Below, in pieces: positions 26,871-35,875 of a stretch of DNA of 64,000 nucleotides. The translations under genes were made by a program, and so were the position numbers. The stretch covers positions 3,866,501 through 3,930,500 of the forward strand of contig NZ_JASKUT010000001.1 in NCBI RefSeq assembly GCF_030167925.1, in the 5' to 3' direction. Source of the stretch: Paenibacillus silviterrae. Its GTDB lineage: Bacteria > Bacillota > Bacilli > Paenibacillales > NBRC-103111. Below the pieces are notes generated by a model, which saw nothing but the letters and a program-made list of their open reading frames with translations, made no database searches and had not been told where the DNA came from. Within the stretch, counting starts at the first letter, position 1; each line of letters starts with the position of its first letter.

Positions 26871-28393
26871 GCGATTCCCTCCTCCTTCGCATAGCCGGCG
26901 ATCAGAAGACCAAGCTCTTGCTCGTCTGTTTTGGCTGCTTCGACGACTCCGACAATCTCGCCGTTATTCATGACCGCGATGCGATCCGAAAGATTCAGTA
27001 CCTCATCGAGCTCCAGCGAGACAAGCAGTACCGCCTTGCCTTTGTCGCGATGCTCAATCAGCCGCTTGTGAATGTATTCAATGGAGCCGACATCCAACCC
27101 GCGTGTAGGCTGAACCGCGATCAGCAGATCCGGGTCGAGCTCCATCTCCCGCCCGATAATCGCTTTCTGCTGGTTGCCCCCGGACAGCGACCGGACCTCC
27201 GAAACGGCCCCGGTCCCGGAGCGGACGTCGAAGCTGCGGATAATTCGCTCTGCGTGCTCGCGGATCGCCCTCCAGTTCAAGAGGCCCCTCTTCGCATAAG
27301 GCTCCTGATGATATACTTCCAGAATCATGTTCTCCTCCAGCGTATAGTCCAAGACGAGTCCCCGCTTCTGCCGGTCCTCCGGAATATGCCCGATGCCTCC
27401 TGCGATCCGCTCTCGGATGGTCAGCCCCGTAATGTCCCTGCCGTTCAGCTTGACGCTGCCCGACTCCGCCCGCCGAAGCCCCGTAATCGCTTCGATCAGC
27501 TCCGTTTGTCCGTTGCCGTCGACCCCGGCGATGCCCACGATTTCCCCGGCGCGCACCTCAAGCGATACCCCCTTGAGTGCCTGCACCTTCTTGTTATTGT
27601 TCACGACAAGCGTCTCCACCTGCAGTACGGAACGAGTGGGAACGCTCTCTTTTTTCTGTACCTTGAAGGTGACCTCGCGGCCGACCATCATCTCCGCCAT
27701 CTTCGCCTGATCGGTTCCCGTTACATCCACCGTTCCGATCGTCCGGCCGCGGCGGATGACCGTGCATCGATCCGCAACCGCCTTAATTTCCTTTAGCTTA
27801 TGCGTAATGAGAATGATCGATTTGCCCTCGGCAATCAGTCCCATCATAATCTCCTGCAGATCCTCAATTTCCTGAGGAGTCAGCACCGCTGTCGGCTCGT
27901 CGAAGATGAGCACCTCCGCATCGCGGTACAGCATCTTAAGAATTTCCACGCGCTGCTGCATACCTACCGATATATCTTCAATCTTTGCATAGGGATCCAC
28001 ATTCAGTCCATACCGCTTGGATAACTCCTCGATCCGTTTAGCTGCCGTTCGCACATCCAGCATCACACCTTTACGTGTTTCCATTCCTAGGACGATATTC
28101 TCCGCCACCGTGAAATTTTCCACCAGCTTGAAATGCTGATGCACCATCCCGATCCCGAGCTCCCCCGCCACGTTCGGATTGGCAATACGTACCTCCTTGC
28201 CTCGCACGCGAATCATGCCCCGATCCGGCTGATACATCCCGAACAGAATGCTCATCAGCGTTGACTTGCCCGCTCCGTTCTCACCCAGCAGGGCATGAAT
28301 TTCTCCTTGACGCAGGCAAAGCGTAATGTCGTCGTTAGCCACGATACCGGGAAACTCTTTGCGAATCTCCAGCATTTCGATCACATACTCCAT
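26867..28393 (-). CDS. nupO: NupO-like nucleoside ABC ATPase (double domain)
   Basis: 508 residues with two ABC domains. The first has Walker A GENGAGKST and Walker B EVLIFDEPTAVLTP; the second is degenerate, with a GVDGNGQTE A-loop, a SLSGGNQQKAIIGRE signature and AVQPTRGLDVG in place of a Walker B Asp-Glu. This is the usual RbsA/NupO layout, in which the second site often hydrolyses poorly. Start ATG 28393 has GGAGG upstream. Confidence 0.9.
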   Translation of the reverse strand: MEYVIEMLEIRKEFPGIVANDDITLCLRQGEIHALLGENGAGKSTLMSILFGMYQPDRGMIRVRGKEVRIANPNVAGELGIGMVHQHFKLVENFTVAENIVLGMETRKGVMLDVRTAAKRIEELSKRYGLNVDPYAKIEDISVGMQQRVEILKMLYRDAEVLIFDEPTAVLTPQEIEDLQEIMMGLIAEGKSIILITHKLKEIKAVADRCTVIRRGRTIGTVDVTGTDQAKMAEMMVGREVTFKVQKKESVPTRSVLQVETLVVNNNKKVQALKGVSLEVRAGEIVGIAGVDGNGQTELIEAITGLRRAESGSVKLNGRDITGLTIRERIAGGIGHIPEDRQKRGLVLDYTLEENMILEVYHQEPYAKRGLLNWRAIREHAERIIRSFDVRSGTGAVSEVRSLSGGNQQKAIIGREMELDPDLLIAVQPTRGLDVGSIEYIHKRLIEHRDKGKAVLLVSLELDEVLNLSDRIAVMNNGEIVGVVEAAKTDEQELGLLIAGYAKEEGIA

Positions 28394-28416
28394 CCTGTCA
28401 CTCCTCCCTATTACAT

Positions 28417-28446
28417 AAAAAAAGACGGAAACCGTTCGTTCCGTCT
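28417..28446 (-). terminator. Attenuator between nupN and nupO
   Basis: 8-bp stem AGACGGAA / TTCCGTCT with a minus-strand T7 run, in the 69-base gap after the binding-protein gene. Such hairpins usually make the binding protein more abundant than the permease and ATPase. Confidence 0.75.
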
Positions 28447-28462
28447 CTTTTGTACGTTCTGC

Positions 28463-29584
28463 TTACTTAATCAAGGAGCCTTGCTCTGCAGCAACCTTAA
28501 TCTCGCCGGATTTCAGCTTATTGAAGGTTTCGGCAACCTTCTTCACTGTTTCCTCGCTCAGATTCGGGTTCTTGTCAGGAATACCTACTCCATTGTTCTT
28601 AGCGTCAAAAGTCAGCGTCTTGCCGCCCGGGAATTTCCCTTCGGTTTCCGCTTTAATCATGTCGTATGCAGCTTGGTCGATTTTCTTCATAGCGGAGGTC
28701 AGAATAACGGACTTCTCGCCTTGGTATACGCCGTCCTTGTACTGATCCACGTCAACGCCTACGATCCAGGCCGTTTTGCCTGCGGTTGTGCGGGCTTTCG
28801 CCTCGTTGATGGCGCCTACGCCTACGCCGCCGGCCGCTGCGAAGATCACGTTGACACCACGGTCGAACATTTGGGCAGCCAATTGTCCGCCGGCCGCTAC
28901 GTTGTCAAAGGACCCTTGATACACCACGTTCTCAGATTTCATCGTTACCTTCGTGCCCAGCTTCTCATTGGCATAGTTCACGCCCTGCTGGAAGCCCCAG
29001 TTGAACTTCTGTACCGGAGGAATGCTCATGCCGCCGATGAAGCCCGCTTGGCCTTCCTTCAGCTGAACCGCTGCAGCGACTCCCGCCAGGAAGCCGGACT
29101 CATGCTCTGCAAAGAAAATGGAAACCGTGTTCTCTTTCACGACCGCTTTGGAATCCCCGTTGTGCGGAGCTCCGTCAATCAGAACGAACTTTGCATCCTT
29201 GTACTTGTCCTGGGATTTAAAAATCGCCGTTTCAAACTTGAAGCCCGGTGTCACGATGAACTTAAAGCCCGCATCGTACAGGTTGCCGATTTCCTTCGTG
29301 TAGTCCGCCTCCGTCGTACCGGCTGGCTTCAAATATTTGCTTTCCAGCTTCAGCTCCGTGCTGGCTTTCTTAACGCCTTCCCAAGTGCCTTGGTTAAACG
29401 ATTTGTCATCGATCGTACCGGCATCGGTAACCATACCCACCTTAAACTTCGCTGCCGAGGAAGCGGCGCCGCCTGAACCTGTTCCCGTTCCTGTAGCCGC
29501 AGGCTTGTCAGGCGTGCTTCCACATCCCGCCAGCAAGGCAATAGACAAAGCAATGCTGGTTAGTACCGTGAAACCCTTTTTCAT
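28463..29584 (-). CDS. nupN: NupN-like BMP-family nucleoside-binding lipoprotein
   Basis: 373 residues: lipoprotein signal with lipobox (LLAGC), then the BMP/PnrA-type nucleoside-binding fold, with VGMVTDAGTIDDKSFNQGTWEGV, VEHESGFLAGVAAAV-like, FIGGMSIPPVQKF, and AAGGVGVGAINEA. Its mature part is held outside the membrane and delivers guanosine or other nucleosides to the permease. In B. subtilis nupNOPQ is a guanosine importer; here the order N-O-P-Q is identical. Ribosome site AGGGGGC. First gene of the operon. Confidence 0.9.
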   Translation of the reverse strand: MKKGFTVLTSIALSIALLAGCGSTPDKPAATGTGTGSGGAASSAAKFKVGMVTDAGTIDDKSFNQGTWEGVKKASTELKLESKYLKPAGTTEADYTKEIGNLYDAGFKFIVTPGFKFETAIFKSQDKYKDAKFVLIDGAPHNGDSKAVVKENTVSIFFAEHESGFLAGVAAAVQLKEGQAGFIGGMSIPPVQKFNWGFQQGVNYANEKLGTKVTMKSENVVYQGSFDNVAAGGQLAAQMFDRGVNVIFAAAGGVGVGAINEAKARTTAGKTAWIVGVDVDQYKDGVYQGEKSVILTSAMKKIDQAAYDMIKAETEGKFPGGKTLTFDAKNNGVGIPDKNPNLSEETVKKVAETFNKLKSGEIKVAAEQGSLIK

Positions 29585-29621
29585 GAAAAAATGCCCCCTA
29601 TGTAATTAGTTAATGGTAAAT

Positions 29622-29667
29622 AATATAGTGCTATATTCACTATATTAGGAAATGGGTCCTTTTTCAA
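29622..29667 (-). promoter_or_regulatory. nup promoter with overlapping palindromes
   Basis: Minus strand TTGAAA (29662-29667), 17-bp spacer, TATAGT (29639-29644). Just downstream is a perfect palindrome AATATAG-TG-CTATATT (29622-29637), and TATAGTG-N7-CACTATA overlaps it and the -10. A likely repressor site. Confidence 0.6.
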
Positions 29668-29801
29668 CAATTCTGTAATGTAAATTTACATGACACTTCT
29701 GTGAAGCTGCTAAGGAAGTTATACGCTTCCATAATTTCACTTTGACTGTGCTATAATGGTAGGCAACATTCCACCTTTCCAGTGCCAAGGGGGCGACGAC
29801 A

Positions 29802-30833
29802 TTGCTGTTCTTTATTAAATTCTTTCTGCAGATCGTACGGATGAACAACCGATTTATCTTTACCTTGGCCGCGGTTTTCATTGCCTGCAGCTCCCTAGCC
29901 GCCTACCTCTTGGAACCGGACAATTTCGGCAGCTGGTTCAATGGCCTCTGGTGGGTAATGACTACGGTAACGACTGTCGGCTATGGCGATTTCGCTCCCA
30001 AAACCGTGCTTGGCAAAGTCCTCGGCATGCTGATTTATATCTTCGGCATCGGACTCATCTCGGTAACCATTAGCAAATTTATTGATGCATTGTTTCTTTA
30101 TCAAAGGAAAAAGGAGGAGGGAAAGTTGCGCTATACCGGAGAGAATCATTTCGTCATGATCGATTGGAGCAAGCATGCGGAACACGCTATTAAGGAGATT
30201 CTTCGCACAGACCCTGCCGCGGAGATCGTGTTGATCGATACACTCGAGAAATCCCCGATCGAGCACGAAAAGGTGCACTACATTCAAGGAAATCCTGTGA
30301 AGGAAGAAACACTGCAGATGGCCAACCTCGGTAAAGCCCGGGCTGTGTTCATCTTCTCGATGAATATAACGGTGAACCAGCACGTCCTGCAGGACACCTC
30401 CTTCATCGACGGCAAGGCTTTATTGATCGCAACGACGATCGAACGATGCTTCAAGCATGTCTATACTGTGGTAGAGATTCAAAACAAGGACCATCTGCCG
30501 AATTTTGAGCATATCCAGATAGACGATTTTATTTTTGCCGGTGAGACAATCTCACAGCTCGCCGTCCGGTCAGCCTTCAGTCCGGGGACCTCTAGACTCT
30601 TTTCTCAGCTGTTAACGCGTAACGACGGGGATGATCTTTACGAAATTCCTTATGACAAACGCTGGATTACCTTCCGTGATGCCTTTGAAGATCTCCTTAG
30701 CCAGGGGGCAACGCTGGTCTCCGACGGCTCCGATCTGAACATTAATCGAAGACTGCAGGAAAGGATGCCTCCTGACGCACGGTTGTTCGTCATCTGTGAC
30801 AAGGAAACGTATCTCCGGCTGACCGGCAAGTGA
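29802..30833 (+). CDS. Potassium channel with RCK (TrkA_N-like) domain
   Basis: 343 residues. Two membrane helices flank the pore loop with the K+ selectivity filter TTVGYGD (57-63). A cytoplasmic RCK/TrkA_N region follows (about 105-230). Unlike the usual glycine-rich dinucleotide loop it reads HFVMIDWSKHAEHAIKE, which is common in the YugO/MthK-like Gram-positive group. B. subtilis YugO carries K+ release and biofilm electrical signalling. A TTG start with AAGGGGG 8 bases upstream, and an extended -10 (TGCTATAAT, 29749-29757) ahead of it. Confidence 0.88.
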   Translation: MLFFIKFFLQIVRMNNRFIFTLAAVFIACSSLAAYLLEPDNFGSWFNGLWWVMTTVTTVGYGDFAPKTVLGKVLGMLIYIFGIGLISVTISKFIDALFLYQRKKEEGKLRYTGENHFVMIDWSKHAEHAIKEILRTDPAAEIVLIDTLEKSPIEHEKVHYIQGNPVKEETLQMANLGKARAVFIFSMNITVNQHVLQDTSFIDGKALLIATTIERCFKHVYTVVEIQNKDHLPNFEHIQIDDFIFAGETISQLAVRSAFSPGTSRLFSQLLTRNDGDDLYEIPYDKRWITFRDAFEDLLSQGATLVSDGSDLNINRRLQERMPPDARLFVICDKETYLRLTGK

Positions 30834-30847
30834 AAAAACAGAAGAAA

Positions 30848-30870
30848 ATAACCGGCCAGTGGCCGGTTAT
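30848..30870 (+). terminator. Weak terminator after the K+ channel
   Basis: 10-bp stem ATAACCGGCC / GGCCGGTTAT, short loop, only a poor T-run afterwards. Confidence 0.5.
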
Positions 30871-31098
30871 CTTCAATTCTTTGTGGCGCAGCATTTTTCT
30901 GCAGAAATGCAACTTTATTCTTGATTCCTCATTAAAACTGAACGGATTTCTGCGAATATACAGCTTTTCGAGACCAATTGCCCATTTTCAGCCATTGTAC
31001 GATCTGAAAGATGCGTTTTATCACAAATCCTATTCTCAACCTGGTTTGGGGTCGTAAATTGCTGCACTTTCGCAGCTTTCACCATTTCCCCTTCCTGC

Positions 31099-32055
31099 TC
31101 AGCCCTTCACAAGCAGCTGCTGGAACACCTCGTCATGCTGCATCTTCTCGCGCAGGTCCGGGCAGTTGTTCTCCTTCGACTCGATCGTCCAGCCTGCCAC
31201 CTTCGTGCCGCATACAACCGCCTGGCTCAGCGGCAAGCCGCGCACCAAACCCATCACCGTGCCGGAGAAATACGCATCTCCCGCCCCGCTGCTGTCCACA
31301 AGCCGTACCGGGAAGACCGGCTGATAGCCCGACTGCTGGGTCCGCGGATCATAATAGATCGAGCCCTCGGCCCCCAACGTGATGACCATGGATTGCAGCC
31401 CGTTCGCATCCACGTACTTCACCATCGCTTCGATCTTTGCTTGAATATCCATGCTTCCGAGCTCGCTGCTGACCAGCTTCTCCGCCTCGACGTCGTTGCA
31501 GATGAAGCATTCCAGCGCCTGCAGCAGGTCCGGATGCTTCAGCACCACATCCAGGTTGCCCGGGATGCCGTACACCGGCTTCTTCCACTGCTTCGCTTCC
31601 TCCAGCAAGCGCCGCGAGATTTGCTCATTCAGGTCAACCTCCAGCACCAGATGCGACGAGCTCTTCACGATTTCCTCGCTGCGCTGCAGCACGAGGTTCT
31701 GCATAGTCGTCAGATTCGGCATCTGCGAGATGGAGCCCATCAGATCCCCCTTCTCGTTCAGCACGGCCAGCCACATGCCCATGCCTTCCTTCGGCGTGCG
31801 AAGCAGAAATTGCGTCGATACCCCTGCGCTCGTAAGGCGCTTCTGGATTTCCTCTCCCAGGCCCGAATCATCCACCGTCGATACAAATGCAGCCGGCAGC
31901 TGCAAATTGGCCAAATTCTCGACCACATTGCGGCCTACGCCGCCATGAACGAACTGAACGCTGCCCAAATTGCGGCCCAGCGCATTATAATTTTCATTTG
32001 CGAAACCTTTGCAATCGACGAAAATCGTCCCGATCACCGTAACAAGGCTTGTCAT
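31099..32055 (-). CDS. PfkB-family carbohydrate/nucleoside kinase
   Basis: 318 residues: HGGVGRNVVENLANL near the N-terminus (substrate lid and Gly pair) and the PfkB signature SSGAGDAYFSGTVMGL near the C-terminus with the catalytic Asp. Such kinases phosphorylate sugars or nucleosides such as pseudouridine; the sequence alone does not decide. ATG 32055 has AAGGAG upstream. It appears monocistronic. Confidence 0.85.
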   Translation of the reverse strand: MTSLVTVIGTIFVDCKGFANENYNALGRNLGSVQFVHGGVGRNVVENLANLQLPAAFVSTVDDSGLGEEIQKRLTSAGVSTQFLLRTPKEGMGMWLAVLNEKGDLMGSISQMPNLTTMQNLVLQRSEEIVKSSSHLVLEVDLNEQISRRLLEEAKQWKKPVYGIPGNLDVVLKHPDLLQALECFICNDVEAEKLVSSELGSMDIQAKIEAMVKYVDANGLQSMVITLGAEGSIYYDPRTQQSGYQPVFPVRLVDSSGAGDAYFSGTVMGLVRGLPLSQAVVCGTKVAGWTIESKENNCPDLREKMQHDEVFQQLLVKG

Positions 32056-32231
32056 CGTAAGGTTGCTCCTTAATCCGTAAATAATTTCAAACGCTAAAAA
32101 TTATTATACATGGATTCCCGCTCTGCGTACACGTGAATCTCGCCTGTAATGCCTATCCGATATTGACCTTCTCCACGTCCTTCAAAGTGTCAGGTGCTTT
32201 CACGATAACCCTGGGTGATGCGATTATAGGC

Positions 32232-32265
32232 AAAAAAGCCACCCTGATCCTACATCAGGGCAGCT
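32232..32265 (-). terminator. Terminator of the NSS transporter
   Basis: 12-bp stem with G-U pairs (32237-32248 / 32254-32265), then TTTTTT on the minus strand. Confidence 0.75.
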
Positions 32266-32277
32266 TTCGTTGTGCGG

Positions 32278-33645
32278 CTATACCTTTAACAGTCCGACCG
32301 AATAGAGAAACACCAGCACAATGAGAACAGGCACGACCAGTCGGAGCAATATCATCCATGTTCGGTACCAGAAGCCGGACAAGCCGACCTCTTCACCGGC
32401 TTTCTTCCAGGCGTAACCTGTGAACAGCGTGACAACCAAGCCGCCTACAGGCATCAAAACATACGCAGTCACATAGTCAACCCAGTCAAAAATGGTCTTG
32501 CCTCCCGGCTGGAATGAGCCCAGCACCCCACCGACGGACAGTGCCGCCGGAATCCCTACGAAGAAGCACACTAGGGAAACGACAACCGCCGCTTTCTTTC
32601 GGCTCCAGCTCCATTTATGCATCGCAAAGGCCACGGGGACCTCCAGAATCGATACGGCTGAGGTTAGTGCGGCAATGGCCAGCAGCAGGAAGAACAGGCC
32701 GCCGAACATTGCTCCGAAGGGCATCTGCGTGAATGCTGCAGGGAGCGCCATAAACGCCAAACCGACGCCTTCGCTCGGCTGAAGACCGTAGGAGAACACG
32801 GTAGGAAAAATGACGAGTCCGGCGATGAAGGCGTAGACCAAATCCCCGAGCCCGATGGCGATGGTCGCCGTGCCGAGCGATTGTTTTTTGTCAACGTAGG
32901 ATCCGTACGTCAGCATACAGCCCATCCCGAGAGACAGGGAGAAGAACGCATGCCCTAGCGCGATCAGCATCGATTCGGCATCCAGCTTGGCGAAATCCGG
33001 CTTCAAGAAAAACCGGACGCCCTCCATCGCGCCGGGAAGCGTGAGCGACCGAGTCAGCAGGATCAGCAGGATGATCAGGAAGCCGGGAATCAAAATCTTG
33101 TTAAACTTCTCGATCCCTCCCGACACGCCTCTCGCGATGACCCATCCGCTGACCAGCATCACGACGGCCTGCCAGAAGATCGGCATGTATCCTGAAGCGA
33201 AGCCGGTAAACACGCTCTTGTAATCAAGACCCGGCTTCATAAGAATGCCTGAGAACGATTGAACGGTGTAATGAAGGGTCCAGCCTGCTACCACGGCATA
33301 ATAAGACATGATTAGGAAGGCCGTGAGAACCGATAGAAAGCCGAAGAAGCTCCAATATTTTTTCCCCGACAGATTGAATAACGAACTTGAGGCATTCCCT
33401 CGGCCGCCCCGTCCGATCGCCATCTCTGCGAGCAGAATCGGTAATCCGACGATAACCAGGCAAATAATGAAAAGCAGGAAAAACGCTGCTCCTCCGTGCT
33501 TACCCGTAATATAAGGAAACTTCCACAAATTCCCCAGACCGACTGAGCTTCCGATCGCGGCCAGTATGAAGCCTGAGGAAGAAAACCGCTCCTTGCTCCC
33601 GTTCTTCTTATGCTCAGGGGTTGTCTTAGGTGACTGACTGCTCAT
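32278..33645 (-). CDS. Sodium-dependent neurotransmitter-symporter (SNF/NSS) family transporter
   Basis: 455 residues, about 11-12 helices, beginning with the family block SSVGLGNLWKFPYITGKHGGAAFF and continuing LLAEMAIGRGGRGN. Members are LeuT-fold Na+-coupled amino acid importers, and some also carry betaine or osmolytes. Residue spacing and length match the bacterial clade. ATG has GGGGAAAG upstream. Monocistronic and flanked by terminators. Confidence 0.9.
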   Translation of the reverse strand: MSSQSPKTTPEHKKNGSKERFSSSGFILAAIGSSVGLGNLWKFPYITGKHGGAAFFLLFIICLVIVGLPILLAEMAIGRGGRGNASSSLFNLSGKKYWSFFGFLSVLTAFLIMSYYAVVAGWTLHYTVQSFSGILMKPGLDYKSVFTGFASGYMPIFWQAVVMLVSGWVIARGVSGGIEKFNKILIPGFLIILLILLTRSLTLPGAMEGVRFFLKPDFAKLDAESMLIALGHAFFSLSLGMGCMLTYGSYVDKKQSLGTATIAIGLGDLVYAFIAGLVIFPTVFSYGLQPSEGVGLAFMALPAAFTQMPFGAMFGGLFFLLLAIAALTSAVSILEVPVAFAMHKWSWSRKKAAVVVSLVCFFVGIPAALSVGGVLGSFQPGGKTIFDWVDYVTAYVLMPVGGLVVTLFTGYAWKKAGEEVGLSGFWYRTWMILLRLVVPVLIVLVFLYSVGLLKV

Positions 33646-33857
33646 GATGCTTTCCCCATCCTTTCTAATTATACATGTTAGAGTATAGCAAGGAAGCCGC
33701 GGCTTCTCATAGGGGGGAATATTTGGAAAAAACCTCTTAAAACATCCCTATATTATTCTGCGAATATCCGCGGCAAGGGATTCTCCTTGATTATAACCGG
33801 ATTGTTTTGGGAAGAGATAAGGAAGCGTGTCGATCAAGCTTATCTGGGGGAGTTTCT

Positions 33858-35204
33858 TTGACAGGTCCATATGATACGGATGTCATCATTATTGGGGCAG
33901 GTCTGGCGGGCCTAACTGCCGCCATGGAGATCAAGAGACGAGGTGCTGCCTGCATCGTGCTGGAGGCCCGAGACCGGGTTGGGGGAAGAATGTACAGCAC
34001 GGTAGCTGACGGGGTTGTGATCGATTACGGCGCCCAGTGGGTATCATCCGCGCAGCCCAGGATCATGAGCCTGTTACAGCAGTTCCATATCCCGACAACC
34101 CCCACGTATACCGATGGAAAAACATTTTACGAGCTGCTCGGCAGGAGAAAAGCGGCACGCTCCGGCATCCATCCTCTGCCGCTTCCTTCCTTATTCGACT
34201 TTTACCGTATGCAAAAAAGACTGGAGCAGCTAAGCGGGCACATCGACAATTGTGCGCCGTGGAGCTCAAAGCAGGCCTCCTCTCTGGATGCCCGAACGGT
34301 TCAGTCCTGGCTGGAGACGTCCATGTTCACCCGTTACGGGAAGGCCCTGTTCCGGGTAATTGCCGAGGAAGGCCTGTGCGGAGATTTAAGTGAGTTCTCC
34401 TTGCTGGATCTCGCCTGGTCGCTGTCATGCAGCGGCAGCTTCAAGGGGCTCTTCTCTGCTGAGGAATTTTGGATGCTCGGCGGTTCCCAGACACTTCCGC
34501 AGCAGATGGCCGCAACGCTTGGGGATTCAGTCAAGCTGAACGAGCGGGTTCGAACCATTGCGTGGCAAGCGGATGCCGTCACGGTCTTTACGGACCAAGA
34601 GAAGTGGGTAGGGCGCAAAGTGATTTTGGCCATGCCTCCTGCCTTCACCGCAAGGATTCACTACGAGCCGGCGCTGCCCTTCCTGCGGGACCAATTCACC
34701 CAGCGGGTCGGTCAGGGGGCTGCTCTAAAATTCATCCTGGTATACAACAAGCCCTTCTGGCGGAACAACGGATGGAACGGGAAGGCTTACCTGGATCGGG
34801 GACCGGTTACTACGACGTTAGACAGCACGGCGCCGGGGCAGCCGCGGGGCGTGCTATCCGCGATCGCCACAGGTACCAACGCACGCTCTTTGGGACTTCT
34901 GAAGCCGCAAGAACGGCACGCAAAGGTGCTCCAGAGTGTTGCCCGTGCCTTTGGCACTGAGGCTTTGCAGCCTGCAGCCGTCCACGAGTGGGACTGGCTC
35001 TCGGACCCTTGGGCCCGCGGCGGCTATTCGGCCCACCTTGCTCCCGGCGTGCTGACGCAATTCGGTCCGGCACTGCTGCAGCCGATCGGTCCTCTTCACT
35101 GGGCTGGAACGGAAACCGCCACCGAATGGCGCATGTACATGGAGGGAGCCGTGCAGTCCGGGTTACGGGCGGCGGAAGAGGTCCTTCTTTCGTTCCGGGA
35201 ATGA
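33858..35204 (+). CDS. Flavin monoamine oxidase family enzyme
   Basis: About 448 residues. The N-terminal FAD dinucleotide fold, IIGAGLAGLTAAMEI (about 11-25) with the following ARDRVGGRM, and the C-terminal HWAGTETATEWRMYMEGAVQSG flavin block are typical of the amine oxidase family. It may oxidise amines or amino acids with release of H2O2. The TTG at 33858 is chosen because GGGGGAG precedes it and the Rossmann motif follows directly; the frame extends to another TTG at 33807 without a good ribosome site. Confidence 0.85.
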   Translation: MTGPYDTDVIIIGAGLAGLTAAMEIKRRGAACIVLEARDRVGGRMYSTVADGVVIDYGAQWVSSAQPRIMSLLQQFHIPTTPTYTDGKTFYELLGRRKAARSGIHPLPLPSLFDFYRMQKRLEQLSGHIDNCAPWSSKQASSLDARTVQSWLETSMFTRYGKALFRVIAEEGLCGDLSEFSLLDLAWSLSCSGSFKGLFSAEEFWMLGGSQTLPQQMAATLGDSVKLNERVRTIAWQADAVTVFTDQEKWVGRKVILAMPPAFTARIHYEPALPFLRDQFTQRVGQGAALKFILVYNKPFWRNNGWNGKAYLDRGPVTTTLDSTAPGQPRGVLSAIATGTNARSLGLLKPQERHAKVLQSVARAFGTEALQPAAVHEWDWLSDPWARGGYSAHLAPGVLTQFGPALLQPIGPLHWAGTETATEWRMYMEGAVQSGLRAAEEVLLSFRE

Positions 35205-35226
35205 GCCATTAAGCCGCTATTTTAAC

Positions 35227-35250
35227 AAAAAAAGCGGCCCCATGGGGGCC
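35227..35250 (-). terminator. Terminator of the DinB gene
   Basis: Perfect GGCCCC / GGGGCC stem with a 3-base loop (35236-35250) and T7 on the minus strand. Confidence 0.85.
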
Positions 35251-35270
35251 AAGCCAGCACTGCTTTATCT

Positions 35271-35795
35271 TTACAGCTCCTTAATCAACCGGTCCTTCTG
35301 CATCAAATGATGCCGGTAATGCATTTCCACCAGCTCGAACCATTCCCGGGCATTGAGCGCCCCTAGGCGAGGATGAGCCGCCTGCACCCCTTCCGGTGCA
35401 CCGTCCAAGGCCGGTGCGAGCTCCTTCATCCGGGTCAGCACCTTGTTCAGCCCCCCGATCAGCTGCTCCTTGCTTTCCGGCTGCCCGGGGGTATACTGCG
35501 GGGACGGCGCGACTTGAATACGGGCCGGCGGAAAGCCTCCCAGCTCGAAGATCGCTGTCCCCGGCTCAGTTTTCTCCCCTGCCGTCACCGTTCCCTCATC
35601 CGCCATGATGCACCGCTCGGCATTGCGAAGCTGCATGAACAAGGCGCTGTTGATCAGGTGCTGAACCATTTGCCCCAGTGACCATTCCTGCTCGCTCGGC
35701 TGCCGCGTCAGCCGCTCCATGCTCAGCGGGCTAAGCTCTTCTTCATAATGCTTTGTCAGCTGTTCCATACTCTCTAAGATTTTCGATGTTTTCAT
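35271..35795 (-). CDS. DinB/YfiT-like four-helix metal protein
   Basis: 174 residues with the DinB pattern: WSLGQMVQHLINS (metal-ligand His), and a C-terminal WFELVEMHYRHHLMQKDRL (two metal-ligand His). The fold is a helical bundle thought to act as a metal-dependent transferase, often with mycothiol or bacillithiol. It follows the WYL regulator on the same strand, but has its own promoter inside the palindrome at 35840-35875 with a TATAAT. Confidence 0.85.
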   Translation of the reverse strand: MKTSKILESMEQLTKHYEEELSPLSMERLTRQPSEQEWSLGQMVQHLINSALFMQLRNAERCIMADEGTVTAGEKTEPGTAIFELGGFPPARIQVAPSPQYTPGQPESKEQLIGGLNKVLTRMKELAPALDGAPEGVQAAHPRLGALNAREWFELVEMHYRHHLMQKDRLIKEL

Positions 35796-35831
35796 AACGT
35801 TTGCCAGCTCCCTTTGCTAATGGATAGACCC

Positions 35832-35875
35832 ATTATACAGAAACGCTACTGACAACAGTATGTCAGTAGCGTTTC
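35832..35875. promoter_or_regulatory. DinB promoter with large WYL-type palindrome
   Basis: Perfect 15-bp inverted repeat (35840-35854 / 35861-35875, six-base centre) built around TGACA-N6-TGTCA. On the minus strand its proximal half-site begins exactly 17 nt before TATAAT (plus 35832-35837). It overlaps the last codons of the WYL regulator gene. Confidence 0.75.

Noticed and set aside
31061-31076. GCTGC-N6-GCAGC hairpin after the PfkB gene
   Set aside because: The stem is only five pairs with a weak U-run, so it was not called a terminator.
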